Assembly: GCF_018613605.1 (NCBI RefSeq)
Contig: NZ_JAGGPU010000021.1
Span: 181,687-245,686, forward strand
Direction of reading: 5' to 3'
Length of the DNA stretch: 64,000 bases
Origin: Pedobacter sp. ISL-64
GTDB lineage: Bacteria > Bacteroidota > Bacteroidia > Sphingobacteriales > Sphingobacteriaceae
A program made the translations under genes and the position numbers. Shown here in pieces: positions 17,720 through 27,257 of the stretch. The notes under the pieces were generated by a model. The model ran no database searches, was not told where the DNA came from, and saw only the letters and a list, made by a program, of their open reading frames with translations. Numbering within the stretch: position 1 is the stretch's first letter; every line of letters begins with the position of its first letter.

Positions 17720-20710
17720 ATGGTTAAAATTTATACAAGCGTTTGTATTGCCTTGTTTTTATCTGTTTTTGGATCCCAATCTTTACATGCCCACGGGGCA
17801 TGGCTTAAAACGGCTAATAGCGGTTATTTTGTTTTTCAGCAAGATACCACTAAAGCTAAAAAAGATTCGTCCGCTTATTCCATTAAAACCGATACAATTG
17901 GCCAAATGGTTAGAGCATTACAGAAATTTAAAACGGTACGCGATACGGTTAACATCCGTTCCTCAACCCCTGTTCCGAATTTATCGTTACAGCAAATTAT
18001 TAAAGGCAATTTAGCTGGGGTTTATGTACAAGAACCAAATGGCGAGCCTGGAACTGAGCAGAGCATGATTATACAGGGTGCATCAGGCCAATTATTTACA
18101 AAAAAGGATATTTATGCATTACAGCCTGCTATCTATTTAAATGGCGTGCCTTTAGTAGCTGATAACCCCTTTGCTTTTGATGTACAGAAATATGATTTTA
18201 ACAGGATTGGCCCGGCTACTAATTTACTTTCTCAGATCAGTATAGACAATATACAGTCTATCTCGGTAATTAAAGACCCGTTTGAGCTGGCAAAACTAGG
18301 GCCAAATGCGGCGAATGGTGCCATTTATATCACCACCAAAAATGCAAGGGCCGGCTTGAGAGATATTAGTTTAAACTCTTATTTTGGTTATGTAACGCCG
18401 CCAAGCGTAAACACAGTAAACGGAGTTTACGAAAATAATTTCCGTAAAGCTTTTTACCAGAAATATGCAACTGCCGAAAATTACGCTGGTTATGCATCTT
18501 ATTTAAGAGACTCGACTAATACTGCTTATTACGGTCCTTCAAACTGGAATGATGTTTATTATAATACTACACCAACTTATTCGGCCGATTTAGGTATTAC
18601 CGGTGGTGGTGATCGGGCAAATTTCAGGTTTTATGGTTCAGGTACGAAAAATGCGGGCAATGCCGATGCTACCAATATCAATAGGTACAACCTGTTTTTT
18701 GGTATTAATATGGCGCCGTTTAAATGGTTAACCGTTTCAAGTAACGTAAACGCAGCTCGTTTAGACCGTAACCGGAACAGGAGTTTGAGAGATCGTTTTG
18801 CTGAAACAAGGTATATTCCTGATTTAACAAGCCCTTTATCTCCAAATGCGGCGATTTACGAAGGTTTTCTGGAGGAAAATGATAAAAGTGTAGACAATAA
18901 CCGTACGAATACTTTAAATGGTAATCTAAGTCTAACCGCTAAAATTAACAAGCTTAGCCTTTCATCAAGCTTAATTTTCGATTATAATGAAGGCGTAAGG
19001 GATTATTTTACACCTTCTACTTTAATGGATGGGGTGAGTTATGTATCAAATTATTTTGGTTACAGCCAACGTTTAATGATTAACAACACGGCGTCTTATA
19101 AATATGAGATTAATAAAAAACATACTGTCAATTTCGAAATTGGTCAGAGTTTTCAAGGTGATACCCATAAATATAACTATGCCAGGGCTTATAACGGACC
19201 AAACGACTACGTGAAATTAAACCTGGTTGACGGCAACTCAGGAGATGACGATTATTTAAATACGCTGGCCGCAGGAGGTTTTTATGTATTCAGATACATT
19301 GATAAAGAGCGTAATAATTTGATGTCTTTTTATGGTGCCGCGAAATACAGTTATAAAAATTTACTGGATGTGAATGTTTTGCTACGTAGAGATGGCGCAT
19401 CAAATGGTCAGCCAGATAGCCGTTGGGTGACTACGCCAGCTTTTAATGCAACTTTTAACCTTAAAGAGCAATTTTTAAAAAACAATACTTTTTTCAACAG
19501 CTTACACCTGAGTGCGGGATGGGGGAGAAATATAAGGATCTTTTTGGATGACAGATATGCTGCGGGTCCGCAATACCGTTCAGAAAACGGATGGTTTGAA
19601 GAACCTACCATTCCAGGTTATGGAGGTAAGTTAGGTATTAACAGACCTTACGACAGCGGTTTTATCGGTTACGGAATAAAATTGCCATATGCCGACAGGA
19701 CCAACATTACCTTAGATGGTTCAATTTTGAACAACAGGATTAATGCAGCCATTACAGCTTATAACCGCGACAATAAAAATCAGGTTATTGGTGTACCGGT
19801 ACCTTTCGAAACTGGTTACAGCCTTAACTACCAGTCGGGCATGGATATCAATAACAAAGGCCTTGAGCTGATGTTAAACGCTTTGGTAATCACTAATCCT
19901 AAAGGACTTAGCTGGAATACCACAGTGAACTTTAACTATAATAAAAATAAGCTTACCGCATTACCAAATGGATTAACCGAATTAATTAGTGGTAATGATA
20001 AATTGGTTGTAGGTAAACCAGTTGGTAGTTTCTGGTTATACACTAATAACGGCATTTACAATACCAATGCTGAAGTACCTGCAGGCAGAACATTTAACGG
20101 TATTCCTTTAAAAGCAGGCGATCCGAACTGGGCAGACTACAATGGCGATAACCGTGTCGATAATAAAGATAAGGTGTTAAGTGGTGATAGGTTACCAAAA
20201 TTTATAGGTGGATGGAACAATACAATCGCTTATAAAAGTTTCGACCTGAATTTCAACTTTATATTTGCGCTTGGACAAAAAGCAATTAACCAATACGAAG
20301 CTACCCGTTATGGTTTTATTAACCGTGAGGCCGGTAACGATATCAATTCTGTTAAAGAGGTTTCTTCTTGGCAGATATTCGATAACGAAAGAACTTATCC
20401 TATTTACAACCCCTGGAGTGATGTAGATGCTTATAGAACAGATCAGGATCTTTTCCTTGAAGATGCTTCTTACTTAAAATTGAGGTCTGTAACGCTCGGC
20501 TATGATTTAGGTAAAACTTCACTTTTCAAAAAATCAGGCTCAGGCTCAGCTGTAAGAAGAGCCTACTTATATGCTACAGCGATGAATCTCTTTACCATTA
20601 CTAAATTTTCTGGTGTAGATCCAGAGCTGGTAAACTACAACGGATATTATGATGGCGCCAATTTAACCATCCCGAGAACATTTGTACTGGGCTTTAAATT
20701 GGATTTATAA
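17720..20710 (+). CDS. SusC/RagA-type TonB-linked outer membrane transporter (first pair)
   Basis: A 996-residue protein with a signal peptide ending near SLHAHG. The plug domain covers about residues 85-215 (LQQIIKGNLAGVYVQEPNGEPG, then IQSISVIKDPFELAKLGPNAANGAIYITTK), followed by a beta-barrel to the C-terminus (FVLGFKLDL). Unlike most SusC proteins it lacks the N-terminal carboxypeptidase-regulatory-like domain: about 60 unrelated residues link the signal peptide to the plug. It imports oligomeric nutrients with its SusD partner, encoded 18 bases downstream. It is the first gene of the long utilisation operon and probably controlled by the two upstream LacI-type operators. The substrate is inferred only from operon content. 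Confidence 0.93.
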   Translation: MVKIYTSVCIALFLSVFGSQSLHAHGAWLKTANSGYFVFQQDTTKAKKDSSAYSIKTDTIGQMVRALQKFKTVRDTVNIRSSTPVPNLSLQQIIKGNLAGVYVQEPNGEPGTEQSMIIQGASGQLFTKKDIYALQPAIYLNGVPLVADNPFAFDVQKYDFNRIGPATNLLSQISIDNIQSISVIKDPFELAKLGPNAANGAIYITTKNARAGLRDISLNSYFGYVTPPSVNTVNGVYENNFRKAFYQKYATAENYAGYASYLRDSTNTAYYGPSNWNDVYYNTTPTYSADLGITGGGDRANFRFYGSGTKNAGNADATNINRYNLFFGINMAPFKWLTVSSNVNAARLDRNRNRSLRDRFAETRYIPDLTSPLSPNAAIYEGFLEENDKSVDNNRTNTLNGNLSLTAKINKLSLSSSLIFDYNEGVRDYFTPSTLMDGVSYVSNYFGYSQRLMINNTASYKYEINKKHTVNFEIGQSFQGDTHKYNYARAYNGPNDYVKLNLVDGNSGDDDYLNTLAAGGFYVFRYIDKERNNLMSFYGAAKYSYKNLLDVNVLLRRDGASNGQPDSRWVTTPAFNATFNLKEQFLKNNTFFNSLHLSAGWGRNIRIFLDDRYAAGPQYRSENGWFEEPTIPGYGGKLGINRPYDSGFIGYGIKLPYADRTNITLDGSILNNRINAAITAYNRDNKNQVIGVPVPFETGYSLNYQSGMDINNKGLELMLNALVITNPKGLSWNTTVNFNYNKNKLTALPNGLTELISGNDKLVVGKPVGSFWLYTNNGIYNTNAEVPAGRTFNGIPLKAGDPNWADYNGDNRVDNKDKVLSGDRLPKFIGGWNNTIAYKSFDLNFNFIFALGQKAINQYEATRYGFINREAGNDINSVKEVSSWQIFDNERTYPIYNPWSDVDAYRTDQDLFLEDASYLKLRSVTLGYDLGKTSLFKKSGSGSAVRRAYLYATAMNLFTITKFSGVDPELVNYNGYYDGANLTIPRTFVLGFKLDL

Positions 20711-20728
20711 AATAATTATAGCATTAAC

Positions 20729-22324
20729 ATGAATTACACAATCAATAAAGAGAACATGTTTTACAAAACGGCTATCGCAGTTTTTGTACTACTGATTACT
20801 TTTGGGAATTTTTCTTGTAAAAAGATTGATGATGTACAGTCAACAAGATTAGCAACAGAAGAAACCAACTGGAAAACGCTCGAAGATGCCAAAGCCAATT
20901 TGCTATCAATATACGGGCTGCTGCGTTCGGCTACCGTTGCTGACAATGCACACTGGTTAATGGGCGATTTAAGACAGGGCGATTTTACCATTACCAACCG
21001 GGCAGATTTAAAGGCCATTGTAAACGGACAATTAAATGCCTCTTATCCTGTAATTAACAGGATCACCAACTGGCGACCTTATTATGCAGCGATTAATGCC
21101 GCAAGCCTTTTTATCGAAAGATCGAAAGAAATACAGGCGCTCGATCCGCGTTACACCAAAATTAATAACGATGTGGATGTTGCGCAAGCCAGGATGCTAA
21201 GGGCTTTTGCTTATTTTTACATGACCAGAATCTGGGGTGATGTGCCTTTACTTACCTCATCGCACGACGGGGAGTTTGTAAAACTGGGCCGTTCACCACA
21301 ACAAAAGGTACTTGCATTTGCAACCAACGAGTTGTTGGCAGCTGCAAAAGTAGTGCCGTTCAGATATGGCGGTACCGATCCAATTATGCCAGGCTTGTAC
21401 TATGGTGGTAACTGGCCAAGCTGGAACGGAATTATTTTTACCCGCTTATCAGCTTATATTTTGTTAGCACATATTGCCGCATGGCAAGGCAACTATATCG
21501 ATGCAGCCAACTATTCTAAATTCGTTTTGGATAATCAATCTACCCAATATTTTGTAGATGGGGCCAACCCATTAGATTATATTGATATGAATGCACTAAC
21601 CGAAAATCAGAATAACTATAGTCCATTTGCTTATAAAAGAGCAAATCTGATGGTGGGTTTTCCATTTGAAGCAGGTAACGGTTTAGCAACAGCTAACGGA
21701 CACCTGGAGCAGTTAACCCTGGCCGAGCCGTTTATACCGAAATCGCGGCCTGAAATGTTTGTATCAAAAGATACCATCCTTAAAGCATTTACAAATCCAT
21801 TTGATTTACGTTTTAGTGTAGATCCGGTAAAAGGTCTTTACAGAACTAATTATTTCTATGGTGTAGAATCAGAACTGCCAATTTTCAATAAAGTAAAGGT
21901 AATTTATCCATCCAATACCTCGGGAAATGTGACTTTGTTCAGTTCATCAATGGTATTTAGCCGCATGGAAGAAATTACCTTATTAAGGGCTGAGGCGCTG
22001 GCTGTTTTAGGCCTGAAAGATGACGCGCTTAATGCCTTGAACCGCGCTTGTTTGTTGAGGGGAATTAGTTTTTCAACATCTACGCCAGATTTAATTGCCG
22101 CGATTTTTCAGGAACGCAGAAGAGAATTAATGGGCGAGGGCTGGAGATGGTATGATATTATCAGGTATAACAGGATCAAAAACCCACAGCGTGTTTTTAC
22201 AACGAAAAATGGTACCGCAATGACCTTTAAACAGTTTGAAGCTGCAGGAGGCATTTACTGGCCGGTATCTCAGGATGTAATTAATGCAAATTCATCAATT
22301 ACCCAAAACCCATACTGGCAATAA
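20729..22324 (+). CDS. SusD/RagB-type nutrient-binding lipoprotein (first pair)
   Basis: A 531-residue lipoprotein. The lipobox is FGNFSCKK with Cys30; an alternative start at Met10 would leave a more standard signal peptide. The helical TPR-like core segments (MLRAFAYFYMTRIWGDVPLL; EEITLLRAEALAVLGLKDDALNALNRA; IFQERRRELMGEGWRWYDIIRYN) are the diagnostic SusD landmarks. It caps the SusC barrel at the cell surface and binds the substrate. It lies 18 bases after its SusC gene and 20 before the fasciclin gene. Confidence 0.95.
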   Translation: MNYTINKENMFYKTAIAVFVLLITFGNFSCKKIDDVQSTRLATEETNWKTLEDAKANLLSIYGLLRSATVADNAHWLMGDLRQGDFTITNRADLKAIVNGQLNASYPVINRITNWRPYYAAINAASLFIERSKEIQALDPRYTKINNDVDVAQARMLRAFAYFYMTRIWGDVPLLTSSHDGEFVKLGRSPQQKVLAFATNELLAAAKVVPFRYGGTDPIMPGLYYGGNWPSWNGIIFTRLSAYILLAHIAAWQGNYIDAANYSKFVLDNQSTQYFVDGANPLDYIDMNALTENQNNYSPFAYKRANLMVGFPFEAGNGLATANGHLEQLTLAEPFIPKSRPEMFVSKDTILKAFTNPFDLRFSVDPVKGLYRTNYFYGVESELPIFNKVKVIYPSNTSGNVTLFSSSMVFSRMEEITLLRAEALAVLGLKDDALNALNRACLLRGISFSTSTPDLIAAIFQERRRELMGEGWRWYDIIRYNRIKNPQRVFTTKNGTAMTFKQFEAAGGIYWPVSQDVINANSSITQNPYWQ

Positions 22325-22344
22325 TCAACCTAATCAGATTTAGA

Positions 22345-23022
22345 ATGAAAAATTTATTATATAAAAAGAGCACATATTTTCTTTTAGGGCTTATTACCCT
22401 GTGCTTTACGGCTTGTAAAAAAGACGATTCGCCTTATCATGATTATGTAAATACACAGCAAACCTTTAGAGGTTCGGCTATGGATTATTTAAAGGCACAA
22501 CCAAAAGGGACTTTTGACTCTTTACTGTTGGTTTTAAACCGATATCCTTTCTTGATCGATTCGCTAACCAATCAAAAATTAACACTTTTTGCACCCGTAA
22601 ACAAAAACTTTGAGGCTGCGGTAAAGTATTTAAACATCACGCGTAAAAATGAAGGTAAGGTGCCGGTTTATTTATCAAACGCAGACTGGGATGAGTTGGG
22701 ATTTATGCTGTGCAAATACATTGTGAGGGATAATAAAACTACTGATGCTTACATTGATAATGTTGATGGAATGTTGGTCAAAAACATCGTAATTGATTAC
22801 CAGATGCATGTAAAATATGTAAAACTGAGTTCTGCCGGTTATGTTGATGGGGGAGCTGCTACGCTTAATTTTAGTGATACTTATGGCTCTATTTTTACCG
22901 ATTACTGGGTAACAACAACAACAAATGCGGTAAATATTAAAACCAATAATGCCTCAATTAATATCCTAACGCCAATACACAATTTTGGTTTCGATGAATT
23001 TACATACAGATTGAATAAATAG
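22345..23022 (+). CDS. Fasciclin (FAS1) domain lipoprotein, copy 1
   Basis: A 225-residue lipoprotein with lipobox TLCFTACKK (Cys24). One FAS1-like domain spans about residues 45-220, with the typical strand motif KLTLFAPVNKNFEAAVKYL and a C-terminal INILTPIHNFGFD. FAS1 domains mediate adhesion or binding at cell surfaces. A paralogue is encoded after the second SusC/SusD pair, so each pair has its own FAS1 protein. A surface accessory subunit of the SusCD complex is the likely role. Confidence 0.8.
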   Translation: MKNLLYKKSTYFLLGLITLCFTACKKDDSPYHDYVNTQQTFRGSAMDYLKAQPKGTFDSLLLVLNRYPFLIDSLTNQKLTLFAPVNKNFEAAVKYLNITRKNEGKVPVYLSNADWDELGFMLCKYIVRDNKTTDAYIDNVDGMLVKNIVIDYQMHVKYVKLSSAGYVDGGAATLNFSDTYGSIFTDYWVTTTTNAVNIKTNNASINILTPIHNFGFDEFTYRLNK

Positions 23023-23028
23023 ACAGGA

Positions 23029-24054
23029 ATGATGAAAAATATTCAATATATACTAAAAGTTAGCTTAACCTTATTGTTAGGTGGAATCGTATTATATTCG
23101 TGCAAGAAAAACCTGCCCGATGAAAGGTTATCAATAGCCAACGATTCTCAATATACCCAATACGTGTATCAACCGGTTTTGGGAAGAAATACCCTGTTTG
23201 CAAATAATTTTCAATACGGTAACTCAAGCCGTCCGTTGGATTTTAAAATTGTTAACATGCGTACGTTTAATGGCGAGCCTGCTCCAGAACTCACTAATAA
23301 TTATCCGGTAACCGTTTGGAAAACCGCTTACGATGGAACAGAGAAGTCTATTGCCGAGATCGAAGCTAAACGAACTACTGAAAATCATCCCTTATTCGAA
23401 GTACGGCCACACTCAGGGGAGTTTATGATGTGGGCGGCTGCTAACTCAAATATGGTAAAGGCACAGCCCGATTCGGGTTATGTTTTCGATGTAGAAATGT
23501 CGAACTCTGGTGGTAGGAAATACTTTCAGAATTTCCGCTTACGCCCTTTACGTGAACGTCCGTACGAGCCTTCAAATTTAGATCCGGTAACCGGGCAGGG
23601 TACTTCAGTATCAGTTAATCCAACCAGCTTAAATATTACTGGCCTGCGTGGACAGCCACTTAATACCAGAGATGATGTACAGGTTTTATTTAAAAAAGCA
23701 GGAAATGGTAACAGCATCACTTTCAAATTTGTAGATACCTTATCCAATCCTATCGATCCGAATAAGTTTGCGGCTACCGATTGGCCTAATTTGGTACATG
23801 GTTTCAATATGGTTAAAGATGCTACCAAGGTAAAATATGAAGTTGCCTACCCAATTCCTTGTAGTGCTTACCCAACCAAATATACTACGCTATCCGGCGA
23901 TCAGGCCAGGGTGGTGTTCAGGTTTAACAGACAGGCTTTTGGCAATGTGTTGCAACAATGCTTCCTGGCGTTCAACTTTAATATTTACCAAAAAGGAGAC
24001 TGGGAGATAACTTTCTGGTTTAAGCGCGATAAACCAAAATTTGATAATGATTAA
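23029..24054 (+). CDS. DUF5007-like surface lipoprotein
   Basis: A 341-residue lipoprotein with lipobox VLYSCKK (the start may be either of the first two Met codons). The body is beta-rich (NYPVTVWKTAYDGTE; YVFDVEMSNSGGRKYFQNFRLRPLRERPYEPS) and resembles DUF5007, a family found with SusCD and fasciclin genes in Pedobacter-like genomes. No catalytic motif is evident, so it is probably an extra surface binding protein. The stop codon overlaps an upstream possible start for the next SusC (TAATG). The family name is from memory of gene order, not verified. Confidence 0.65.
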   Translation: MMKNIQYILKVSLTLLLGGIVLYSCKKNLPDERLSIANDSQYTQYVYQPVLGRNTLFANNFQYGNSSRPLDFKIVNMRTFNGEPAPELTNNYPVTVWKTAYDGTEKSIAEIEAKRTTENHPLFEVRPHSGEFMMWAAANSNMVKAQPDSGYVFDVEMSNSGGRKYFQNFRLRPLRERPYEPSNLDPVTGQGTSVSVNPTSLNITGLRGQPLNTRDDVQVLFKKAGNGNSITFKFVDTLSNPIDPNKFAATDWPNLVHGFNMVKDATKVKYEVAYPIPCSAYPTKYTTLSGDQARVVFRFNRQAFGNVLQQCFLAFNFNIYQKGDWEITFWFKRDKPKFDND

Positions 24055-24089
24055 TGGAACAATATAAACTAAAACAAAACATATTTCCA

Positions 24090-27000
24090 ATGAAGTATTT
24101 TTACACCATAGTTATTTTATTGATTTTTGGTTTCCAAAATCTGGCAAGCGCCCAGCAACGTATTGTTGTTACTGGTGTGGTAACAGATGGCTCATCAAAA
24201 TCAAAAGAAACCATACCTGGCGTGAGTGTTACAAGTGCTGGCAGCTCGCTGGGTATTACCGATATGAATGGTAAATTCAGGGTTACAGTAGCTAGTAATG
24301 CCAGCTTAACATTCAGCTATGTAGGTTACGAAACCACAACGATAAAGGTAAACAACCGCACCACTATCTCGGTTAGCTTAAGTACTGATAGTAAAACCTT
24401 AAATGAAGTGAAGGTTACAGCGGGTTACCAGACCAAGAGCAGAACCTTAACTACCGGCTCGGTAGTAACCATTTCGGGCAAGGATATTCAGGGACAACCT
24501 GCTGGGGATGTAATCTCATTATTACAGGGAAAAGTAGCTGGTTTAAACATCCAGAACAATACAGGTGCTCCGGGTTTCAGGGGTAGCGTAACCTTGCGTG
24601 GTATTTCTAATATCAATGTATCGGGTTCAGGAAATGCCTCTTTCTTAACACCAACTTCTCCACTGTATGTAATTGATGGGGTACCGGTTGATGACAATAC
24701 CAATTACTCTTACGGATTCCAGCAAGCAGGGCCGGGTATTTCGCCAGCCTCACAAATTCCACCCGAAGATATTGAAGATATCTCGGTTTTAAAAGATGCT
24801 GCAGCAACTTCGCTGTACGGATCGAGAGGTGCCTATGGGGTAATTTTGATTACCACCAAACGCGGTAACTCTAAAGTGCCTGTTGTACGTTATAACGGTG
24901 CAGCTTTTATGTCAACCGTGCCGCAGTTGCGTTCGGTAATTGGTGGTAAAGACGAGCGTTTATTAAGAATCGACCAGATTTTGCGCTATGATACGGCTTA
25001 TAATCATGCTATCGATTTAATCAACTCTACACCATTTTTATCTGATAGTTTAAATGCTTATTACAATAACTCTACCAACTGGCAGTCTTATTTTTACCGT
25101 CCTACCTTTAATCAGACACATACAGTGAATGTTTCAGGAGGCGATCAGCAGTTTAACTATAAGGTAGCTTTAACAGCCTATGATGAAAAGGGTGTTCAGG
25201 AAAATACGGGCTTGTCGCGTTACAACCTTAACATGAACATGATCTATTTCCCAGGCCGTAAGTTTAAACTCACCGGGCAGTTTAACAACTCCATACAGAA
25301 AGTACAAACAGGAAGTGGAAACGGGCTTCAGAATGCCGGTGTAGCTACAGGAGGTAGTTCATCCTCGCTATTACCAGCACCCTCTTTATACTCTTCCGTT
25401 AACTCTGTATTAGGTGCCCTAACTACTGATAACGACAATAAAATTCTGAATACTACTGCAAATTTAAATGTAGACTATGAGATTCTGCCTAATTTTAAAA
25501 TAGGTACTGTGTTAAACTACACCGGCGTATCGAGCACTAAAGATAATTTTTCGCCAGCTGCACTGAACTCAAATCAGTCACAGTATTATACCTATACCGA
25601 TAGGGCTACTACCTTATATAACCGTAACCAGTTATCTTATGTATACGCAATTAAAGAAGCAGGAGAAGATGCACACAACTTCAATATATTTGCCTTCTCT
25701 GAGTTAAGGGCTTCGTTTTTTAAAGCCGATGCCATATTGAACAATAGGGGAGTGAACGATCAGTTAAGAGGTCCTTTAACCAATATGAGTGATTACCTAA
25801 CCTCTTTAGGTGGAACAATCGATTATACCGATTTAAGAACCATTGCTTTCGCAGCTGCATTTTCTTATAACTACAAACAAAAGTATGTGCTGGATTTCAA
25901 TTACCGTGTAGATGGACTTTCTACTAATGGTCCGAATGCTGGTTACAAGAAAAACCCGGCTGTTGCTGTTAAATGGAATTTTAACAAAGAATATTTTTTA
26001 GAAGGTCTTAAATGGCTCGATTATGGTGATTTCCGTTTAAGTTATGGATCGAACATTACACCAAACGGTAATATTTATCAGGCCTATGGTAAATATTTTG
26101 GTGGCGACCGTTACAACAACAGCAATACCGTAATTGCCGATTTAAGTTTCTTACCAAACTTAAGTTTAGAGCCAACTAAAGCCACTACTTACAACGCTGG
26201 TTTTGATATTGGAATCCTTAACGGCAAGTTCTCTTTAGCAATGGATGCCTATTATAAACAGAACGATAACATTTTCAGGGAGAAACCGATATCGAGTTCA
26301 AATTCCTTCAGCAAAATTGGATCGACTGAAATCAGTAACGTAAACTATGGTTGGGAATTCCAGGCTACTGCCCGTCCTTTAAACACCAGCAGTCCTTTTA
26401 AGTTAACATTAAGCGGTACACTGGCCATCAATCGTGAGGTGCTTGCTGCATTACCCGATGGATTGCGCGAACAGATATACACTGATGCTGCGTTGGGTCA
26501 GGACATTTATTATCGTTTAGGTATTAACTCTTTATCCAATTATCTGTTCAATACCAAAGGTGTTTACAGTACTAATGCGCAGGTTCCAGTAGATCCGCTT
26601 ACCGGTTTACCTTACCGTGTGGGCGCAAATTCTAAATTGAATTATTTCAAAGCCGGCGATCCGGTATTTACTGATTTAGATGGTAATTATGTATTGAATG
26701 ATTATGACAGGGTAATAGCAGGTAATTCACAACCCCAGGTTACTGGTGGTTTCACTTCCCTTTTACAATACAAAAACTGGAGTTTAGAAGTAAATACTTC
26801 ATTTACCTTTCAGAGAGATATTTTAAACAACAGTTTGGCTTCGCAATTTGCCTCTTTTGGTACCCCTACAGCCTTAGGAAACATTGTGCCGCTATCGCAA
26901 TATAGCTATTGGGCAGCATCTGGTGACGTGGCTAAATATGGGAACCCTCTAGATTTTGTAAGGTCTACTATATTAAACCCTTACAGGTTTAATCAAACGT

Positions 27001-27245
27001 TATTCCAGGAAGACGGTTCATACTTTAAGCTAAACTCAATAAAAGTATACTACATGTTTAATCAGAAATTTACACAACATTTCGGGATGAACAGGGTAAG
27101 TATTAATGCTACTGCTTCTAACCTGGGCTTTATTACCCGTTATTCAGGTCCAAACCCTGAAAACGTAACCGCTTTAGGTAGGGATTATGCTGGTGGATAT
27201 CCGATTTCTAAACAGTTTGCTTTGGGCTTAAACATAGAATTTTAA
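24090..27245 (+). CDS. SusC/RagA-type TonB-linked outer membrane transporter (second pair)
   Basis: About 1,051 residues from ATG 24090, which begins a good signal peptide (MKYFYTIVILLIFGFQNLASAQ). A frame from 24054 adds 12 residues with no leader character but overlaps the upstream stop. The N-terminal carboxypeptidase-regulatory-like domain (VTGVVTDGSS to TLNEVKVTAGY, about residues 25-110) is present, followed by a plug (ISGKDIQGQPAGDVISLLQG; ISVLKDAAATSLYGSRGAYG) and barrel. This is the canonical SusC layout, unlike the first copy. Its SusD partner follows after 12 bases. Confidence 0.94.
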   Translation: MKYFYTIVILLIFGFQNLASAQQRIVVTGVVTDGSSKSKETIPGVSVTSAGSSLGITDMNGKFRVTVASNASLTFSYVGYETTTIKVNNRTTISVSLSTDSKTLNEVKVTAGYQTKSRTLTTGSVVTISGKDIQGQPAGDVISLLQGKVAGLNIQNNTGAPGFRGSVTLRGISNINVSGSGNASFLTPTSPLYVIDGVPVDDNTNYSYGFQQAGPGISPASQIPPEDIEDISVLKDAAATSLYGSRGAYGVILITTKRGNSKVPVVRYNGAAFMSTVPQLRSVIGGKDERLLRIDQILRYDTAYNHAIDLINSTPFLSDSLNAYYNNSTNWQSYFYRPTFNQTHTVNVSGGDQQFNYKVALTAYDEKGVQENTGLSRYNLNMNMIYFPGRKFKLTGQFNNSIQKVQTGSGNGLQNAGVATGGSSSSLLPAPSLYSSVNSVLGALTTDNDNKILNTTANLNVDYEILPNFKIGTVLNYTGVSSTKDNFSPAALNSNQSQYYTYTDRATTLYNRNQLSYVYAIKEAGEDAHNFNIFAFSELRASFFKADAILNNRGVNDQLRGPLTNMSDYLTSLGGTIDYTDLRTIAFAAAFSYNYKQKYVLDFNYRVDGLSTNGPNAGYKKNPAVAVKWNFNKEYFLEGLKWLDYGDFRLSYGSNITPNGNIYQAYGKYFGGDRYNNSNTVIADLSFLPNLSLEPTKATTYNAGFDIGILNGKFSLAMDAYYKQNDNIFREKPISSSNSFSKIGSTEISNVNYGWEFQATARPLNTSSPFKLTLSGTLAINREVLAALPDGLREQIYTDAALGQDIYYRLGINSLSNYLFNTKGVYSTNAQVPVDPLTGLPYRVGANSKLNYFKAGDPVFTDLDGNYVLNDYDRVIAGNSQPQVTGGFTSLLQYKNWSLEVNTSFTFQRDILNNSLASQFASFGTPTALGNIVPLSQYSYWAASGDVAKYGNPLDFVRSTILNPYRFNQTLFQEDGSYFKLNSIKVYYMFNQKFTQHFGMNRVSINATASNLGFITRYSGPNPENVTALGRDYAGGYPISKQFALGLNIEF

Positions 27246-27257
27246 TTTCTTGACAGG

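Noticed and set aside
24054..24089. Start of the second SusC at 24054
   Set aside because: The overlap TAATG is attractive, but the signal peptide begins at the next Met (24090).
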